40,093 nucleotides of DNA from Nitrososphaerota archaeon. GTDB lineage: Archaea > Thermoproteota > Nitrososphaeria > Nitrososphaerales > CADDZS01. Shown here piece after piece: positions 7,784 through 15,930 of the stretch. Position numbers and translations under genes: made by a program. The notes under the pieces were generated by a model that saw only the letters and a program-made list of their open reading frames with translations, searched no databases and was not told where the DNA came from. Numbering within the stretch: the first letter of the stretch is position 1; each line of letters opens with the position of its first letter. The stretch lies in the NCBI GenBank assembly GCA_013288145.1, contig JABDCJ010000018.1:1-40093 (forward strand). Direction: 5' to 3'.

Positions 7784-7800
7784 AAGCGATTATAACGCTT
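7784..7800 (-). promoter_or_regulatory. TATA element inside a short inverted repeat
   Basis: AAGCG (7784-7788) and CGCTT (7796-7800) flank an AT-rich core ATTATAA, about 50 bases upstream of the pilin-like gene start. A TATA box nested in a dyad would let a repressor exclude TBP; that role is inference. Confidence 0.35.
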
Positions 7801-7926
7801 CTCTACGTAAAATATAGCGTGACTTCATTGAGCGTGGGCCCGGAATCGGAAAAATCACAACTCGAAGACCACAAATTCTCGAAAAACCACGCGAAAAGGA
7901 TAATCACCCTTTGATACGTTTGGCAG

Positions 7927-8892
7927 ATGTTTTTGAAGCCCGCGATAGAATGGTTGCTCGAGGAGGACCAGCCTTCTATAAGATACCTGGCCCTGACACA
8001 GCTTCTCGACAGGAAGGAAAGCGATCCCCAAGTTAAATCTACCAGAGAATCAATTACGAGAAATGGTTGGGCGTCTGAAATCCTCTCAAAACGTCAGCAG
8101 GATGGCTGCTGGGCGAATAGCGAGAACCTCTACGTACCAAAGTACATCTCGACAAACTGGATGCTTTTGGTCCTCTCGGATCTAGGCGTAAGCAAAGAAA
8201 GCGATTCAAGAATTGCTGAATCTTGCGAGCTGTGGATTAAGAGCTTCTCAAAACCTGACGGCGGTTTTGGGATAGGAGAACGTTCGAAGACAAGTCACCT
8301 TTGCACCGCCGGCAATACTGCGCGAGCTCTTGTAAAATTAGGATATATTGATCATCCGGCAGTTGAAAGCTGCTTTGAATGGTTTGTAAAATCTCAAGCA
8401 AAGTTAGGCGGCTGGTCTTGCTTTGGCAGCGGGCGAAATTTAGATTCCTGGGAACCTCTTTCGGCCTTCGCCGTTTACCCGAGAAAAAAGTGGAGCAAAG
8501 AGATGAGGGAAGCCGTTGAGAAAGCTGCCGAGTTTTACCTCCAGCGCGAGCTTCACATTCAAGGCGAGCACTACGAACCGTGGTACCGCTTCCACTATCC
8601 GAACCATTATTATTACGATCTCCTTATCGGACTGGATTTCATGACCTCGCTTGGCTACGGAGGGGACAAGCGGATGGAACACGCTATTGAAGTTCTGAAG
8701 AAAAAGAAGGATCCAAAAACGGGCAGGTGGAATTTGGATGCTGTTCATCCAGACGTTGAAGGTGGAATCGCAGAATTTTACGCGAAGCATCCAAAAGAAA
8801 GACCAATTCCCTTTGCGTTGGAAAGGCCGGGTCAACCTAGTAAGATGATAACGTTGAAAGCGATGCTGGTTTTGAAACGTCTAAATGGATAA
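7927..8892 (+). CDS. terpenoid-cyclase/prenyltransferase (alpha/alpha toroid) fold protein
   Basis: 321 residues from ATG. Repeated QW-like motifs mark an alpha/alpha-barrel toroid: RQQDGCWA, KPDGGFGIGE, AKLGGWSCFGSG and KTGRWNL, each followed by paired helices. The fold is shared by squalene-hopene cyclases, prenyltransferase beta subunits and many uncharacterised ~300-residue proteins sometimes mislabelled as nitrogen-fixation proteins. I do not see the DxDD cyclase motif, so a cyclisation activity is not supported. It is divergent from the pilin-like gene and convergent with the HNH gene. Function unknown. Confidence 0.75.
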   Translation: MFLKPAIEWLLEEDQPSIRYLALTQLLDRKESDPQVKSTRESITRNGWASEILSKRQQDGCWANSENLYVPKYISTNWMLLVLSDLGVSKESDSRIAESCELWIKSFSKPDGGFGIGERSKTSHLCTAGNTARALVKLGYIDHPAVESCFEWFVKSQAKLGGWSCFGSGRNLDSWEPLSAFAVYPRKKWSKEMREAVEKAAEFYLQRELHIQGEHYEPWYRFHYPNHYYYDLLIGLDFMTSLGYGGDKRMEHAIEVLKKKKDPKTGRWNLDAVHPDVEGGIAEFYAKHPKERPIPFALERPGQPSKMITLKAMLVLKRLNG

Positions 8893-8902
8893 TGCTGTTT
8901 CC

Positions 8903-9391
8903 TTAGATCGCTTGATACTGCAGGGTTTCTGAATGATCTTCAACCGAAAGCACCCGCAAATCACCAGTTAATTTCTCTTTTACTCTTGTCGCAGCTCTCA
9001 ATCGCCGACTCTGTGCTGTCTTCAATTTGTGATGCCTCTTGCAGATCGTCTGGGTGTTCGCAACGTCGAATTCGTCGCCACCATCTGTTATCTCGATAAT
9101 GTGATCGACCTCACGCGAGTAGGTTCGCTTGCCCGCTCTTGCACAGAGAACGCAGTGAAAGTGATCCCTTCGGAGAGCGCGCCAGCGGGTGGACGCCCAC
9201 GAGTTTGTGATGTAGTGGTACTTCGCATTAAATTTGCGGCGGCACTTTGAATTGCAGTAGATCTTGCGCAGGTCGTTCAGCTCTTCGCCACAGAACGCGC
9301 ACTTGTTGTCGATGTGCGCTTGCAGCCTCCCTTCGTTGAAAAGGCTCAGTTTTTCTTGATCAACGGTAAAGAGTTCACGCACATGAGCCAA
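8903..9391 (-). CDS. HNH endonuclease with N-terminal zinc-binding motif
   Basis: 162 residues from ATG. An N-terminal zinc knuckle CAFC-x11-CNSKC (31-50) precedes a canonical HNH nuclease: CVLC (80-83), VDHIIEITDGGDEFDVANTQ (95-114) with Asp96-His97 and Asn112, and CKRHHKLKT (117-125). HNH enzymes nick or cut DNA using one metal ion. The free-standing architecture without intron, intein or restriction partner suggests a solitary nuclease, possibly of mobile-element origin or for DNA repair. Convergent with the toroid-fold gene, 10 bases apart. Confidence 0.9.
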   Translation of the reverse strand: MAHVRELFTVDQEKLSLFNEGRLQAHIDNKCAFCGEELNDLRKIYCNSKCRRKFNAKYHYITNSWASTRWRALRRDHFHCVLCARAGKRTYSREVDHIIEITDGGDEFDVANTQTICKRHHKLKTAQSRRLRAATRVKEKLTGDLRVLSVEDHSETLQYQAI

Positions 9392-9489
9392 GTAGATTCC
9401 GAGTCCACGTGCCTGTCTTTTCTGACATTAATGCTTTTTCAGAAAGATGCCTGGAAAGATCAGAAGAATTCGATCTGAAACGATCGCTA

Positions 9490-9966
9490 TCATTCGTTTA
9501 GTAATTGATCCTTGATTTCCGGCAGGGTCTTCCCGTACTCTGTGTAGAGTTTGAAGACGAAATCCTCCGGAGGATCGGTGCAGAAAATCGGAATCCCTTT
9601 TGCTATCGCGTAGCCGATCTCCATAGATGTGCTGGGGCCGATGTAACCCTTCGTGTCCACAACGAGGACAAACGTGCTCCTTGCAATTGCGTCAAAATTC
9701 TTCTCCTGAAGCTGCTTTGGAGTCCCGACCTCACCCTTGAGGTAAACAAATCCGTTCAATGAAGATTTTCTTACGGGGTATTTTGGAATCAAAACTTCGA
9801 TCCCCAGAGTCTTGCACTCCTTGATCAGCTTGTGCATCTTCTTGAGATGTCTGTGGTAACTTCCGCAGATTGAAACAGTAATCGGAGCCGAATTGCGGCT
9901 CGCTCGAATCACAGAATCTGATGAGATTGAAGCAGGAACCTGCTCTGTATTTGCCATTACCTTCAT
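9490..9966 (-). CDS. nucleoside 2-deoxyribosyltransferase-like protein
   Basis: 158 residues; ATG at 9966, with a second in-frame ATG three codons later. The Rossmann-like pattern TVSICGSYHRHLKKMHKLIKE (about 31-51), FVLVVDTKGYIGPSTSMEIGYAIAKGIPIFC (about 100-130) matches the nucleoside 2-deoxyribosyltransferase/DNPH1-like family: S-T-S-M-E-I-G-Y-A supplies the usual catalytic Glu in the helix after the nucleotide-binding loop. Members cleave or exchange N-glycosidic bonds of deoxynucleosides, and some hydrolyse modified nucleotides. It is a neighbour of the HNH gene, possibly by chance. Confidence 0.75.
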   Translation of the reverse strand: MKVMANTEQVPASISSDSVIRASRNSAPITVSICGSYHRHLKKMHKLIKECKTLGIEVLIPKYPVRKSSLNGFVYLKGEVGTPKQLQEKNFDAIARSTFVLVVDTKGYIGPSTSMEIGYAIAKGIPIFCTDPPEDFVFKLYTEYGKTLPEIKDQLLNE

Positions 9967-10042
9967 TTACTTGCTGTCTGACCTCGTGAAAAAAAGGGAA
10001 ATATTACTGTGCTGGTGCGACCTATAAACGTCGCTGTTATTT

Positions 10043-10055
10043 CCCTCATCGAGGG
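10043..10055 (-). terminator. small hairpin downstream of proC
   Basis: CCCTC (10043-10047) pairs with GAGGG (10051-10055), 15-27 bases past the proC stop on the minus strand. The stem is only five base pairs and no strong T-run follows, so it is a weak terminator candidate. Confidence 0.25.
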
Positions 10056-10069
10056 TGTTCTTACCTCAT

Positions 10070-10870
10070 TCAATCTTCGAATTTTTGAGCGACCTTCTGC
10101 GCTGCGAAAGTCGCTGCTTCGACCGCGTTCATAATGCTAGTTCGGAAAGACCCCTTTTCCAGTTCGTATAGTCCGGCGATAGTCGTCCCCGCGGGAGTCG
10201 TTACCGAGTCTCTCAGCTCCGCAGGATGCATGCCCTTTGTACTGAGCAGGTTTGCAGTCCCGGTCAGAGTCTTTGTTGCAAGCTTGAATGCGGTATCGCG
10301 AGGCATGCCAACCTTCAATCCAGCACTGACCATCGATTCGATCATTACGGCGATGTACGCAGGTCCGCTTCCGCTCAAAGCTGTAACGGCATCCATCAAA
10401 GATTCCGGAACCTGAATGCTATCACCGAACGTGCCGAAGACAAACTGCGCTTTTTCAACGTCCTCTTTTGTGAGCTTTTGATCAGGCGAGAACGCGGTGA
10501 TTGCTTCGCGGATAGTCGCGGCAATGTTGGGCATTGCCCTAACAATCTTCGACTGCGGGAGTATGTTTTGAATTGATTTGATCGAGATTGCGGCCATGAG
10601 TGATATCACTATCTTGCCTGAGGCCTGATCCGAGATCTCCTTCAGGACATGTTTTCCATCGCCTGCCTTTACCGCGACGATGATGATGTCCGCCTTTTGA
10701 GCAGCTTTCTTGTTATCGGAGGAGATCTCGATTTTCTTAACGTGCTTCAGGCTATCAAGAGTGGATATGTTGCGCTTAGTTATGACCACTTTCGATACGC
10801 TAGCAGATTCAGAAAGCCCTCTTGCTACTGCCTCGCCAATTTTTCCCGCTCCCAACACTGCGATTATCAA
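10070..10870 (-). CDS. proC: pyrroline-5-carboxylate reductase
   Basis: 266 residues, the normal length for ProC, which reduces pyrroline-5-carboxylate to proline with NAD(P)H as the last step of proline synthesis in the cytoplasm. An N-terminal Rossmann motif VLGAGKIGEAVARGL (5-19), the conserved VRAMPN (about 109-114), ALSGSGPAY (about 163-171) and the C-terminal SVTTPAGTTIAGLYELE signature are all intact. Starts at ATG. It is transcribed alone; no proA or proB is present in the window. High confidence. Confidence 0.95.
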   Translation of the reverse strand: MIIAVLGAGKIGEAVARGLSESASVSKVVITKRNISTLDSLKHVKKIEISSDNKKAAQKADIIIVAVKAGDGKHVLKEISDQASGKIVISLMAAISIKSIQNILPQSKIVRAMPNIAATIREAITAFSPDQKLTKEDVEKAQFVFGTFGDSIQVPESLMDAVTALSGSGPAYIAVMIESMVSAGLKVGMPRDTAFKLATKTLTGTANLLSTKGMHPAELRDSVTTPAGTTIAGLYELEKGSFRTSIMNAVEAATFAAQKVAQKFED

Positions 10871-11017
10871 AGCTGAATTAGCTGACTGCCCGGGAGTCTG
10901 CCTTAATAATGTAATTTGGACGGGACGAAATGGGCTAAAGATTTAGGCTCAATACGCGATATTCTGAAGATAATTAAGATCGAATTTGCCCAAATTTTCT
11001 CTACAGAGAGATATTAA

Positions 11018-11707
11018 TTGGCTGATTCAAAACGGGGCGTTGTCGCAACTGCAGCGATCATCGCACTGCTCGTCGCAGTGGTTGGGATTGGAATAGCGAA
11101 CTATTACGTTTACTCCGGTCGCGTTGTTACCGAGACGACGACATTCAGTACAACCGCTTCTCTGTCTCAGCAGGTCGTTCAGGCAAAAACCACGACCACG
11201 AAGACTAGCACCGTAACAATGAACGACGCGACGACCCAGTTTAGCTCGACCACGATTACGTCGGTAGTAACCTCTACGACCGTCTCGACTCCCTCAACTA
11301 CTGTAACTATAATGAAGACAAGCGGAAACATCACACAAATTACAACCGCAGAAGCTGTTCTTTACGGCGGAAACACAGCGACGCCGGGATCAGCTGCAAC
11401 TGCTAGCTTGTTTATCGGCTTTTACAATCCAAATTCTACTACGTACATCACATCGTTTTTGCTCGAGTCTTCCAGCTTTTCTCCGATTTTCACTTGGGAC
11501 AATAGCTCGGCAGCTTCAAGCCCGACTAACACCGTGATGTTTTCTTCGATAAGCCAGGGAAATACGCTGTCTAGCGGACTGACATCAACGTTCACACTCT
11601 ATCCGGCGTCGACTTTTCCGTATACCATAGTGTCGGGCGAGGTGTGCCATTATGTAGTCTTTTTCGCGTCAGGGGCTTTCGTCGAAGGGACTTTAACCGC
11701 GCAGTAA
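11018..11707 (+). CDS. membrane-anchored Ser/Thr-rich surface protein
   Basis: 229 residues, TTG start. A single N-terminal hydrophobic helix (about 10-32) is followed by a long Thr/Ser-rich stretch (about 38-105), typical of an O-glycosylated stalk, and a beta-rich C-terminal part (110-229) containing SLFIGFYNPNSTTYITSFLL. Expected topology is N-in, C-out on the cell surface. No enzyme motif is visible. Divergent from proC, with 147 bases between. Family not recognised; the layout recurs in the DUF4430 protein and the substrate-binding protein of this window. Confidence 0.7.
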   Translation: MADSKRGVVATAAIIALLVAVVGIGIANYYVYSGRVVTETTTFSTTASLSQQVVQAKTTTTKTSTVTMNDATTQFSSTTITSVVTSTTVSTPSTTVTIMKTSGNITQITTAEAVLYGGNTATPGSAATASLFIGFYNPNSTTYITSFLLESSSFSPIFTWDNSSAASSPTNTVMFSSISQGNTLSSGLTSTFTLYPASTFPYTIVSGEVCHYVVFFASGAFVEGTLTAQ

Positions 11708-11726
11708 GCTATGAAAAATTTTCAAC

Positions 11727-12257
11727 TCAGCCTACGTTGCAGTGGTGCACGAATTTTCCGTTTGAGTACGGGAATTCGTAGGGAACGATCATCGAAAGCT
11801 CTGACACGTTGAATAGGCTTCGCTCTCTCTTCATCGCCGAATCCTCCTCGGCAAGGCAAACATCCCACCGGAGCTTCCAGATAGTCTGCCTGCTCTGATT
11901 CCAAATCGGTTTCGGAGGATTTGCTTCAAGGCAGAGCTTCCAGCCCTGCTTTGAGTGAAAACAGTTGCACTCTTTGCAAAATGAAAGATCGAACTTTTGA
12001 TTCTTCGAGCACTCGTCGCTGAGAAAATCGTGTATAGGATCGATTGAAGCATCCTGACACTTTTGATCCAGTCCAGCCCTGCAAGCGCGAGAGTGGTGAG
12101 TGGTGTAACAAAAAGCGCAGAACTTTGTGCCATTTCCGAGAGAGAGCTTCTCGTGCCAAGTATGGCAATGTCTGCAGTACTTTACTGTCGAGATCCTGGG
12201 ATTTAGGGCGTACGACATCTTGCCATCGTCTCTGAAGACGAGGGTATCTATTGCCAA
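11727..12257 (-). CDS. Cys-rich multi-zinc-finger hypothetical protein
   Basis: 176 residues (TTG at 12257; ATG at 12218 is an alternative). Thirteen Cys and many His occur in zinc-finger-like pairs: YCRHCHTWH, FCAFCYTTHH, FCKECNCFH and several single Cys. The repeated CxxC-x-H layout suggests three or more structural zinc sites. I do not recognise the family. A role in nucleic-acid or protein binding is only a guess. The upstream 235-base gap carries a GC-rich foldable element. Confidence 0.6.
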   Translation of the reverse strand: MAIDTLVFRDDGKMSYALNPRISTVKYCRHCHTWHEKLSLGNGTKFCAFCYTTHHSRACRAGLDQKCQDASIDPIHDFLSDECSKNQKFDLSFCKECNCFHSKQGWKLCLEANPPKPIWNQSRQTIWKLRWDVCLAEEDSAMKRERSLFNVSELSMIVPYEFPYSNGKFVHHCNVG

Positions 12258-12290
12258 TTTATTTTTTCACTTTTTTTGATTCTCAGAAAG

Positions 12291-12350
12291 TGCCGGCGAG
12301 TAAGAACGGTTCCAAGTGCGAAGTGTGAGTGTCTTTCGCTCGCACCGGCG
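12291..12350. other. candidate structured RNA element in the 12258-12492 intergenic gap
   Basis: GCCGGCGAG (12292-12300) pairs with CTCG-CA-CCGGC (12339-12349) to form a nine-pair stem with a two-base bulge, and the interior can form further pairs (GTGCGA with TCGCAC as an alternative, and GAAC-G-GTTC). It lies between two minus-strand genes, so it could be a 3' or 5' untranslated structure or a small RNA. No ORF covers it. Confidence 0.25.
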
Positions 12351-12492
12351 TATGAGTTCTCAGGAATATACGGTGGAGTGATCTGAAATATAAGCCTGAA
12401 AGGCGTTCTACAATTGATGAGTTACGCTCAGGTTATCTAATGCGGCAAAAAGATGATTCTCTTCCAGATATATCTGAATCAAAATACAGGTC

Positions 12493-13329
12493 TCAGGCTG
12501 ATTGAATCGTAATCGAGCCAGTAGTGGCGTCGAGGATAACACGACCTTTGCCCGATCCAATCTTGCCGGAGATGTGCTGGCCAATGTATTGTCCTCGATC
12601 GTATTTCGATTCCGCTAGATCGACTCGCGATATAATATGCCCGACGACGGTGTTGGCTTCGATGAAAAGATCTTGAGGTCCCTTTAGCGCAATATTGATG
12701 TCCCCAGTCGTGGTCCGAATGGAACTTGTCACCGGCGCAAGTGAACCGGAAAAGTTCACCGACCCGATGGTATCGCTTGCATCAATAGACCCGTTCACGC
12801 CGTCCAGATCAATGTTTCCGGTGTGAGTGTGAACTGTTATAGTTCCAGCGCAGTCACGGAGCCTGACCCTGCCAGTTTTTGATTCGAACGAGAGTATGCC
12901 ATTAATGCCACTCACGTAGATCGGATCGGTAACTGTTTCGAGATCGAGGTCGGCATCTCGCGGAGCGACAATTCTAACGTTTGCCCTCGGTCCTCCAGAA
13001 AATACGTAAGAGCCCCAGAGAAGTGGATCCCAAGTTTTTGTCCGGCAGGATACGCTAATCAGATTGCCTTCTTGCATTGCGCGATAATCAATACTCTGCT
13101 TTTCTGAAATTTCCGCAGTTACCGAAACCTGGCCGTCGGAACCGTTCTCAATTGTAATGGAGCCTGGAGTCAAGACCTTGACCCGAAGCTTCGGATGGTT
13201 CGACACGTTGAATGTTTGCTGGGCAGCTTCACTTTTTGCAGAGGCATTCAACACAGGTGCGCCGCAACGCGGGCAGTACCTAGCTTCAGCATCGGGAAGA
13301 GACGCTCCGCAATTTGTACAATAAGGCAA
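12493..13329 (-). CDS. zinc-ribbon plus DUF4097-like beta-helix protein
   Basis: 278 residues from ATG. A zinc ribbon opens the protein (CTNCGASLPDAEARYCPRCG, residues 4-23). From about 45 on it is nearly all short beta strands in ~20-residue rungs (VRIVAPRDADLDLETV, ITVHTHTGNIDLDGVNG, SIRTTTGDINIAL), the DUF4097 putative adhesin/regulator repeat. There is no transmembrane helix, so it is probably cytosolic, unlike many bacterial DUF4097 proteins. Function unknown. Confidence 0.8.
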   Translation of the reverse strand: MPYCTNCGASLPDAEARYCPRCGAPVLNASAKSEAAQQTFNVSNHPKLRVKVLTPGSITIENGSDGQVSVTAEISEKQSIDYRAMQEGNLISVSCRTKTWDPLLWGSYVFSGGPRANVRIVAPRDADLDLETVTDPIYVSGINGILSFESKTGRVRLRDCAGTITVHTHTGNIDLDGVNGSIDASDTIGSVNFSGSLAPVTSSIRTTTGDINIALKGPQDLFIEANTVVGHIISRVDLAESKYDRGQYIGQHISGKIGSGKGRVILDATTGSITIQSA

Positions 13330-13426
13330 AATCTGGTTCGAACCGGCTCAATGGATGCGATTAGTAGCTTAAAAATTAGTGCGAAACAGGTTCCATCCAG
13401 AGATCTACTCGCTGCGAATTCTGATC

Positions 13427-13437
13427 GGTTTAAATAG
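13427..13437 (+). promoter_or_regulatory. TATA box of the SRPBCC gene
   Basis: ggtttaaatag is a near-consensus TATA box. Its centre is about 32 bases before the ATG at 13465 but only about 20 before the TTG at 13453, which favours the ATG as the start of an almost leaderless message. Confidence 0.55.
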
Positions 13438-13464
13438 AAACCGTCAACGCTGTTGAATTCCAGC

Positions 13465-13899
13465 ATGCAGACTTATCGAGCTACAAAGACAATCAACGCG
13501 CCCGTGCGTTTCGTGTTCAATTGGTGTACTGATTTCAGGGAAGACGATCCCGCTCTAACGGGGTCCTCAAGTGAAAGGAAGATTTTGGATAAGACCAAGA
13601 AGCGCGTAGTGTACACGTCTATCTACAAAGGAAGCGATGGAACTCAAAAGATAGGTGTCAATATCGTTACATTAAAGGCTCCGACTACGTGGCATCTTGA
13701 TTATTTCGGGGAGGAGGACAATGAAATCGGCGACTACAAACTAACTGCTCTTGGGAAGAACAAGACAAAACTGAGCATGGTTTTCAAAGAGACCTGGAAG
13801 ATTGACCAGCCGACTGTGGAAGAACAGGTAGAGTCCACGAACAAAACGTGGGATAAATACGTGGCCGCAATAGAACAAGAGTACGATTCAAGCAAGTAA
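13465..13899 (+). CDS. SRPBCC-family (polyketide cyclase/START-like) protein
   Basis: 144 residues from the ATG at 13465 (a TTG at 13453 is open but too close to the TATA box). The START-like fold is visible: TYRATKTINAPVRFVFNWCTDF at the N-terminus, strands through VVYTSIYKG and KLSMVFKETW, and the long C-terminal helix PTVEEQVESTNKTWDKYVAAIEQEY. These proteins bind hydrophobic ligands in a deep cavity; some are cyclases, others lipid carriers or stress regulators. Isolated gene, divergent from the DUF4097-like gene. Ligand unknown. Confidence 0.85.
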   Translation: MQTYRATKTINAPVRFVFNWCTDFREDDPALTGSSSERKILDKTKKRVVYTSIYKGSDGTQKIGVNIVTLKAPTTWHLDYFGEEDNEIGDYKLTALGKNKTKLSMVFKETWKIDQPTVEEQVESTNKTWDKYVAAIEQEYDSSK

Positions 13900-13999
13900 T
13901 TGCTCAGCAGAGTATTTTTGTTTGAGCCGAAATATTGTACGATTTACGAAGAACATGTAAATACGGCAGTTCTCACCTGATTCCAACGACGACACTTTT

Positions 14000-14269
14000 T
14001 TGGCCACAATTGTTGTCTGTCCCAACTGTGGACATGGTTTTCAGCGTCCATTCGTAACTGAAAAGCGATTCGGTCTCGGTTTTAGCATTGGACCACTAGG
14101 GGCAATCAAGTGCCCCTCCTGCGGGTATAAAGCCGGATGGGGCGCGTTCAAGAAAGAAAAAGATCTGCCAGCAGCTTCCGTTGAGAATTCTTCAAAACCT
14201 AAATCACCACCGCCTACTCCTGCAGAAAATCGAGAAAAATCACTGGAAGACACGAAGTACGATCAGTAA
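14000..14269 (+). CDS. small zinc-ribbon protein leading the ABC operon
   Basis: 89 residues, TTG start. Two CxxC pairs, CPNCG (residues 8-12) and CPSCG (about 38-42), form one zinc ribbon, followed by a Lys/Pro/Glu-rich disordered tail. The stop codon overlaps the ATG of the ABC ATPase by one base (TAATG), so the two are translationally coupled. Its role in the transporter operon is unknown; a regulatory or assembly role is a guess. Confidence 0.75.
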   Translation: MATIVVCPNCGHGFQRPFVTEKRFGLGFSIGPLGAIKCPSCGYKAGWGAFKKEKDLPAASVENSSKPKSPPPTPAENREKSLEDTKYDQ

Positions 14270-15186
14270 TGATCGTCGCGTCCTCGCTGACCAGGAGTTT
14301 CGGAAATTTCGTTGCAGTAGAAGACCTATCTCTAACCATTGAACGCGGGGAAATCTTTGGATTTCTCGGGCCAAATGGTGCGGGAAAGACAACGACGATC
14401 AGAATGCTGACCGGTTTAATTTCTCCGACAAGTGGGACTGCCAAGGTCGACGATCTCGAAGTGTCGAATATTCGCAACGTTCCAACTATTCACCGGAACG
14501 TTGGAGTTCTGCCCGAAGTACCCGGACTCTATGAGAACTTGAGTGCGTACAGAAACCTCGACTTTTACGGTCGGTTATACGGACTCCGCGATCCAAAGCT
14601 TCGCGACAGGATAATGTCGCTGATGCAAACATTCGATCTCTGGGAGAGAAGAGAGGACTCCGTTCAGACTTTTTCGAAGGGAATGAAACAAAAAATTGCA
14701 ATAATTCGCTGTTTGCTCCACGACCCCGAGTATCTATTTCTCGATGAACCTGTTTCTGGATTGGATCCTGAAGCTTCGAAGACCGTCCGGGATTTTATCC
14801 TTGAGCTCAAGAAAAATGGCAAGACTGTGATTCTCTCAACGCACAATCTGGACGACGCGGATCGCCTGTGCGATAGAGTTGCAGTAATAAGAAAAAATCT
14901 ACTCGCGCTTGATACGCCGGTCAATCTGAGAACTAGAATGTTCAACAGAACTGTTGTATTTCACTTGAAACAGGTGGACGACTCGATCCTGCCGAAACTC
15001 AAAGGTCTAAAGTTTGTACGCTCTGCGGAAATAAATGGCAACAAATTAATCTTGGATCTGGACAATCCCGAGGACGATAATCCGGAAATTCTCGAGCTGC
15101 TCGTCAAAAGCGGATACAAGGTGCAGTTCGTCGGCGAGGTCAGGCATTCTCTAGAAGAAGTTTACTTGAAGCTGGTGGAAAATTGA
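14269..15186 (+). CDS. ABC transporter ATP-binding protein
   Basis: 305 residues of the ABC-2 type (drug/polymer exporter) subclass. Motifs: Walker A GPNGAGKTT (34-42), Q-loop region replaced by GVLPEVPGLYEN, signature FSKGMKQK (135-142), Walker B LFLDEP (156-161), D-loop SGLD and switch STHNLDD with His192. A ~85-residue C-terminal extension after about 220 is typical of the family. It energises the permease encoded next, whose start overlaps its stop by four bases. Direction of transport is probably export; substrate unknown. Confidence 0.95.
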   Translation: MIVASSLTRSFGNFVAVEDLSLTIERGEIFGFLGPNGAGKTTTIRMLTGLISPTSGTAKVDDLEVSNIRNVPTIHRNVGVLPEVPGLYENLSAYRNLDFYGRLYGLRDPKLRDRIMSLMQTFDLWERREDSVQTFSKGMKQKIAIIRCLLHDPEYLFLDEPVSGLDPEASKTVRDFILELKKNGKTVILSTHNLDDADRLCDRVAVIRKNLLALDTPVNLRTRMFNRTVVFHLKQVDDSILPKLKGLKFVRSAEINGNKLILDLDNPEDDNPEILELLVKSGYKVQFVGEVRHSLEEVYLKLVEN

Positions 15187-15914
15187 ACTGGAGTATCATA
15201 GAGCAAGTATTCATTAAAGATCTGCAGGAACTGACCAAAAACAGGTACGCGTTTTTCTCGATACTATTTCTGCCCGTTCTATTGGTAGGCGTTGCAATAA
15301 TAAATGTCTATTCCGCTGTGAGCTCTCCGCCGGTCTCTGTTGTGACGGTCTCCATCTTAATCTCAACCTTTTCCCAGGTCATCATTCTGATACCGGGAAT
15401 TGTGAGCGTCCTCATCGGCGCGACAAGCGTCGTGATTGAGAAAAACAACAGGAGCCTCGAACCACTGCTTGCAACTCCAATCACTGACACTGAACTCTTG
15501 TTGGGAAAGGCACTTGCTCCTTTTGTCCCTGCGATAATCCTGAGCTTTGCCGCGTACGGCGCGATGATCACTGCAGTAGACTATCTGACGTTTCCGGTCT
15601 TTGGGACGTTCATCCTGCCCACTAACGCGATGCTTTACCAGATGTTTGTCATGGCTCCCCTGATCGGGCTGTTTGGAACTTTCGTAGCGTTGTTCATCTC
15701 TACCAAAATAAAGGACGTTCGCGCAGCCCAGCAGGTGTCGACACTTGCCATCATGCCTCTTTTCATTGTCCTGATCATTGGCTCGCTTGCCTTTGCTTCA
15801 ACTCTTAACCTACTAATTGTTGTGACGGTAATACTAGCCATAGCTGTGATAGGTATTGCGAGGCTGACGATAAAACAGTTCAATCGCGAATCTATACTCA
15901 TTTCGTGGAAGTGA
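15183..15914 (+). CDS. ABC-2 type transporter permease
   Basis: 243 residues, TTG start overlapping the ATPase stop (TTGA). Six hydrophobic helices are visible (about 22-44, 58-82, 106-128, 147-170, 185-205 and 210-232), with the conserved ABC-2 segment EKNNRSLEPLLATPITDTELLLGKALAPF between helices 2 and 3. It forms the membrane channel with the preceding ATPase. Its TGA overlaps a GTG (GTGA, 15911-15914) that would suit the next gene's start except for the frame problem described there. Confidence 0.92.
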   Translation: MNWSIIEQVFIKDLQELTKNRYAFFSILFLPVLLVGVAIINVYSAVSSPPVSVVTVSILISTFSQVIILIPGIVSVLIGATSVVIEKNNRSLEPLLATPITDTELLLGKALAPFVPAIILSFAAYGAMITAVDYLTFPVFGTFILPTNAMLYQMFVMAPLIGLFGTFVALFISTKIKDVRAAQQVSTLAIMPLFIVLIIGSLAFASTLNLLIVVTVILAIAVIGIARLTIKQFNRESILISWK

Positions 15915-15930
15915 ATCTCGAACGAATGCT

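Noticed and set aside
9961..10069. GCGAC-GTCGC dyad around tataaac upstream of the deoxyribosyltransferase-like gene
   Set aside because: Five-pair dyad about 50 bases from the start; could be chance, not enough for an operator call.
12285..12355. tRNA interpretation of the GC-rich foldable element
   Set aside because: No TPsiC-like loop, wrong arm lengths, no CCA-compatible acceptor.
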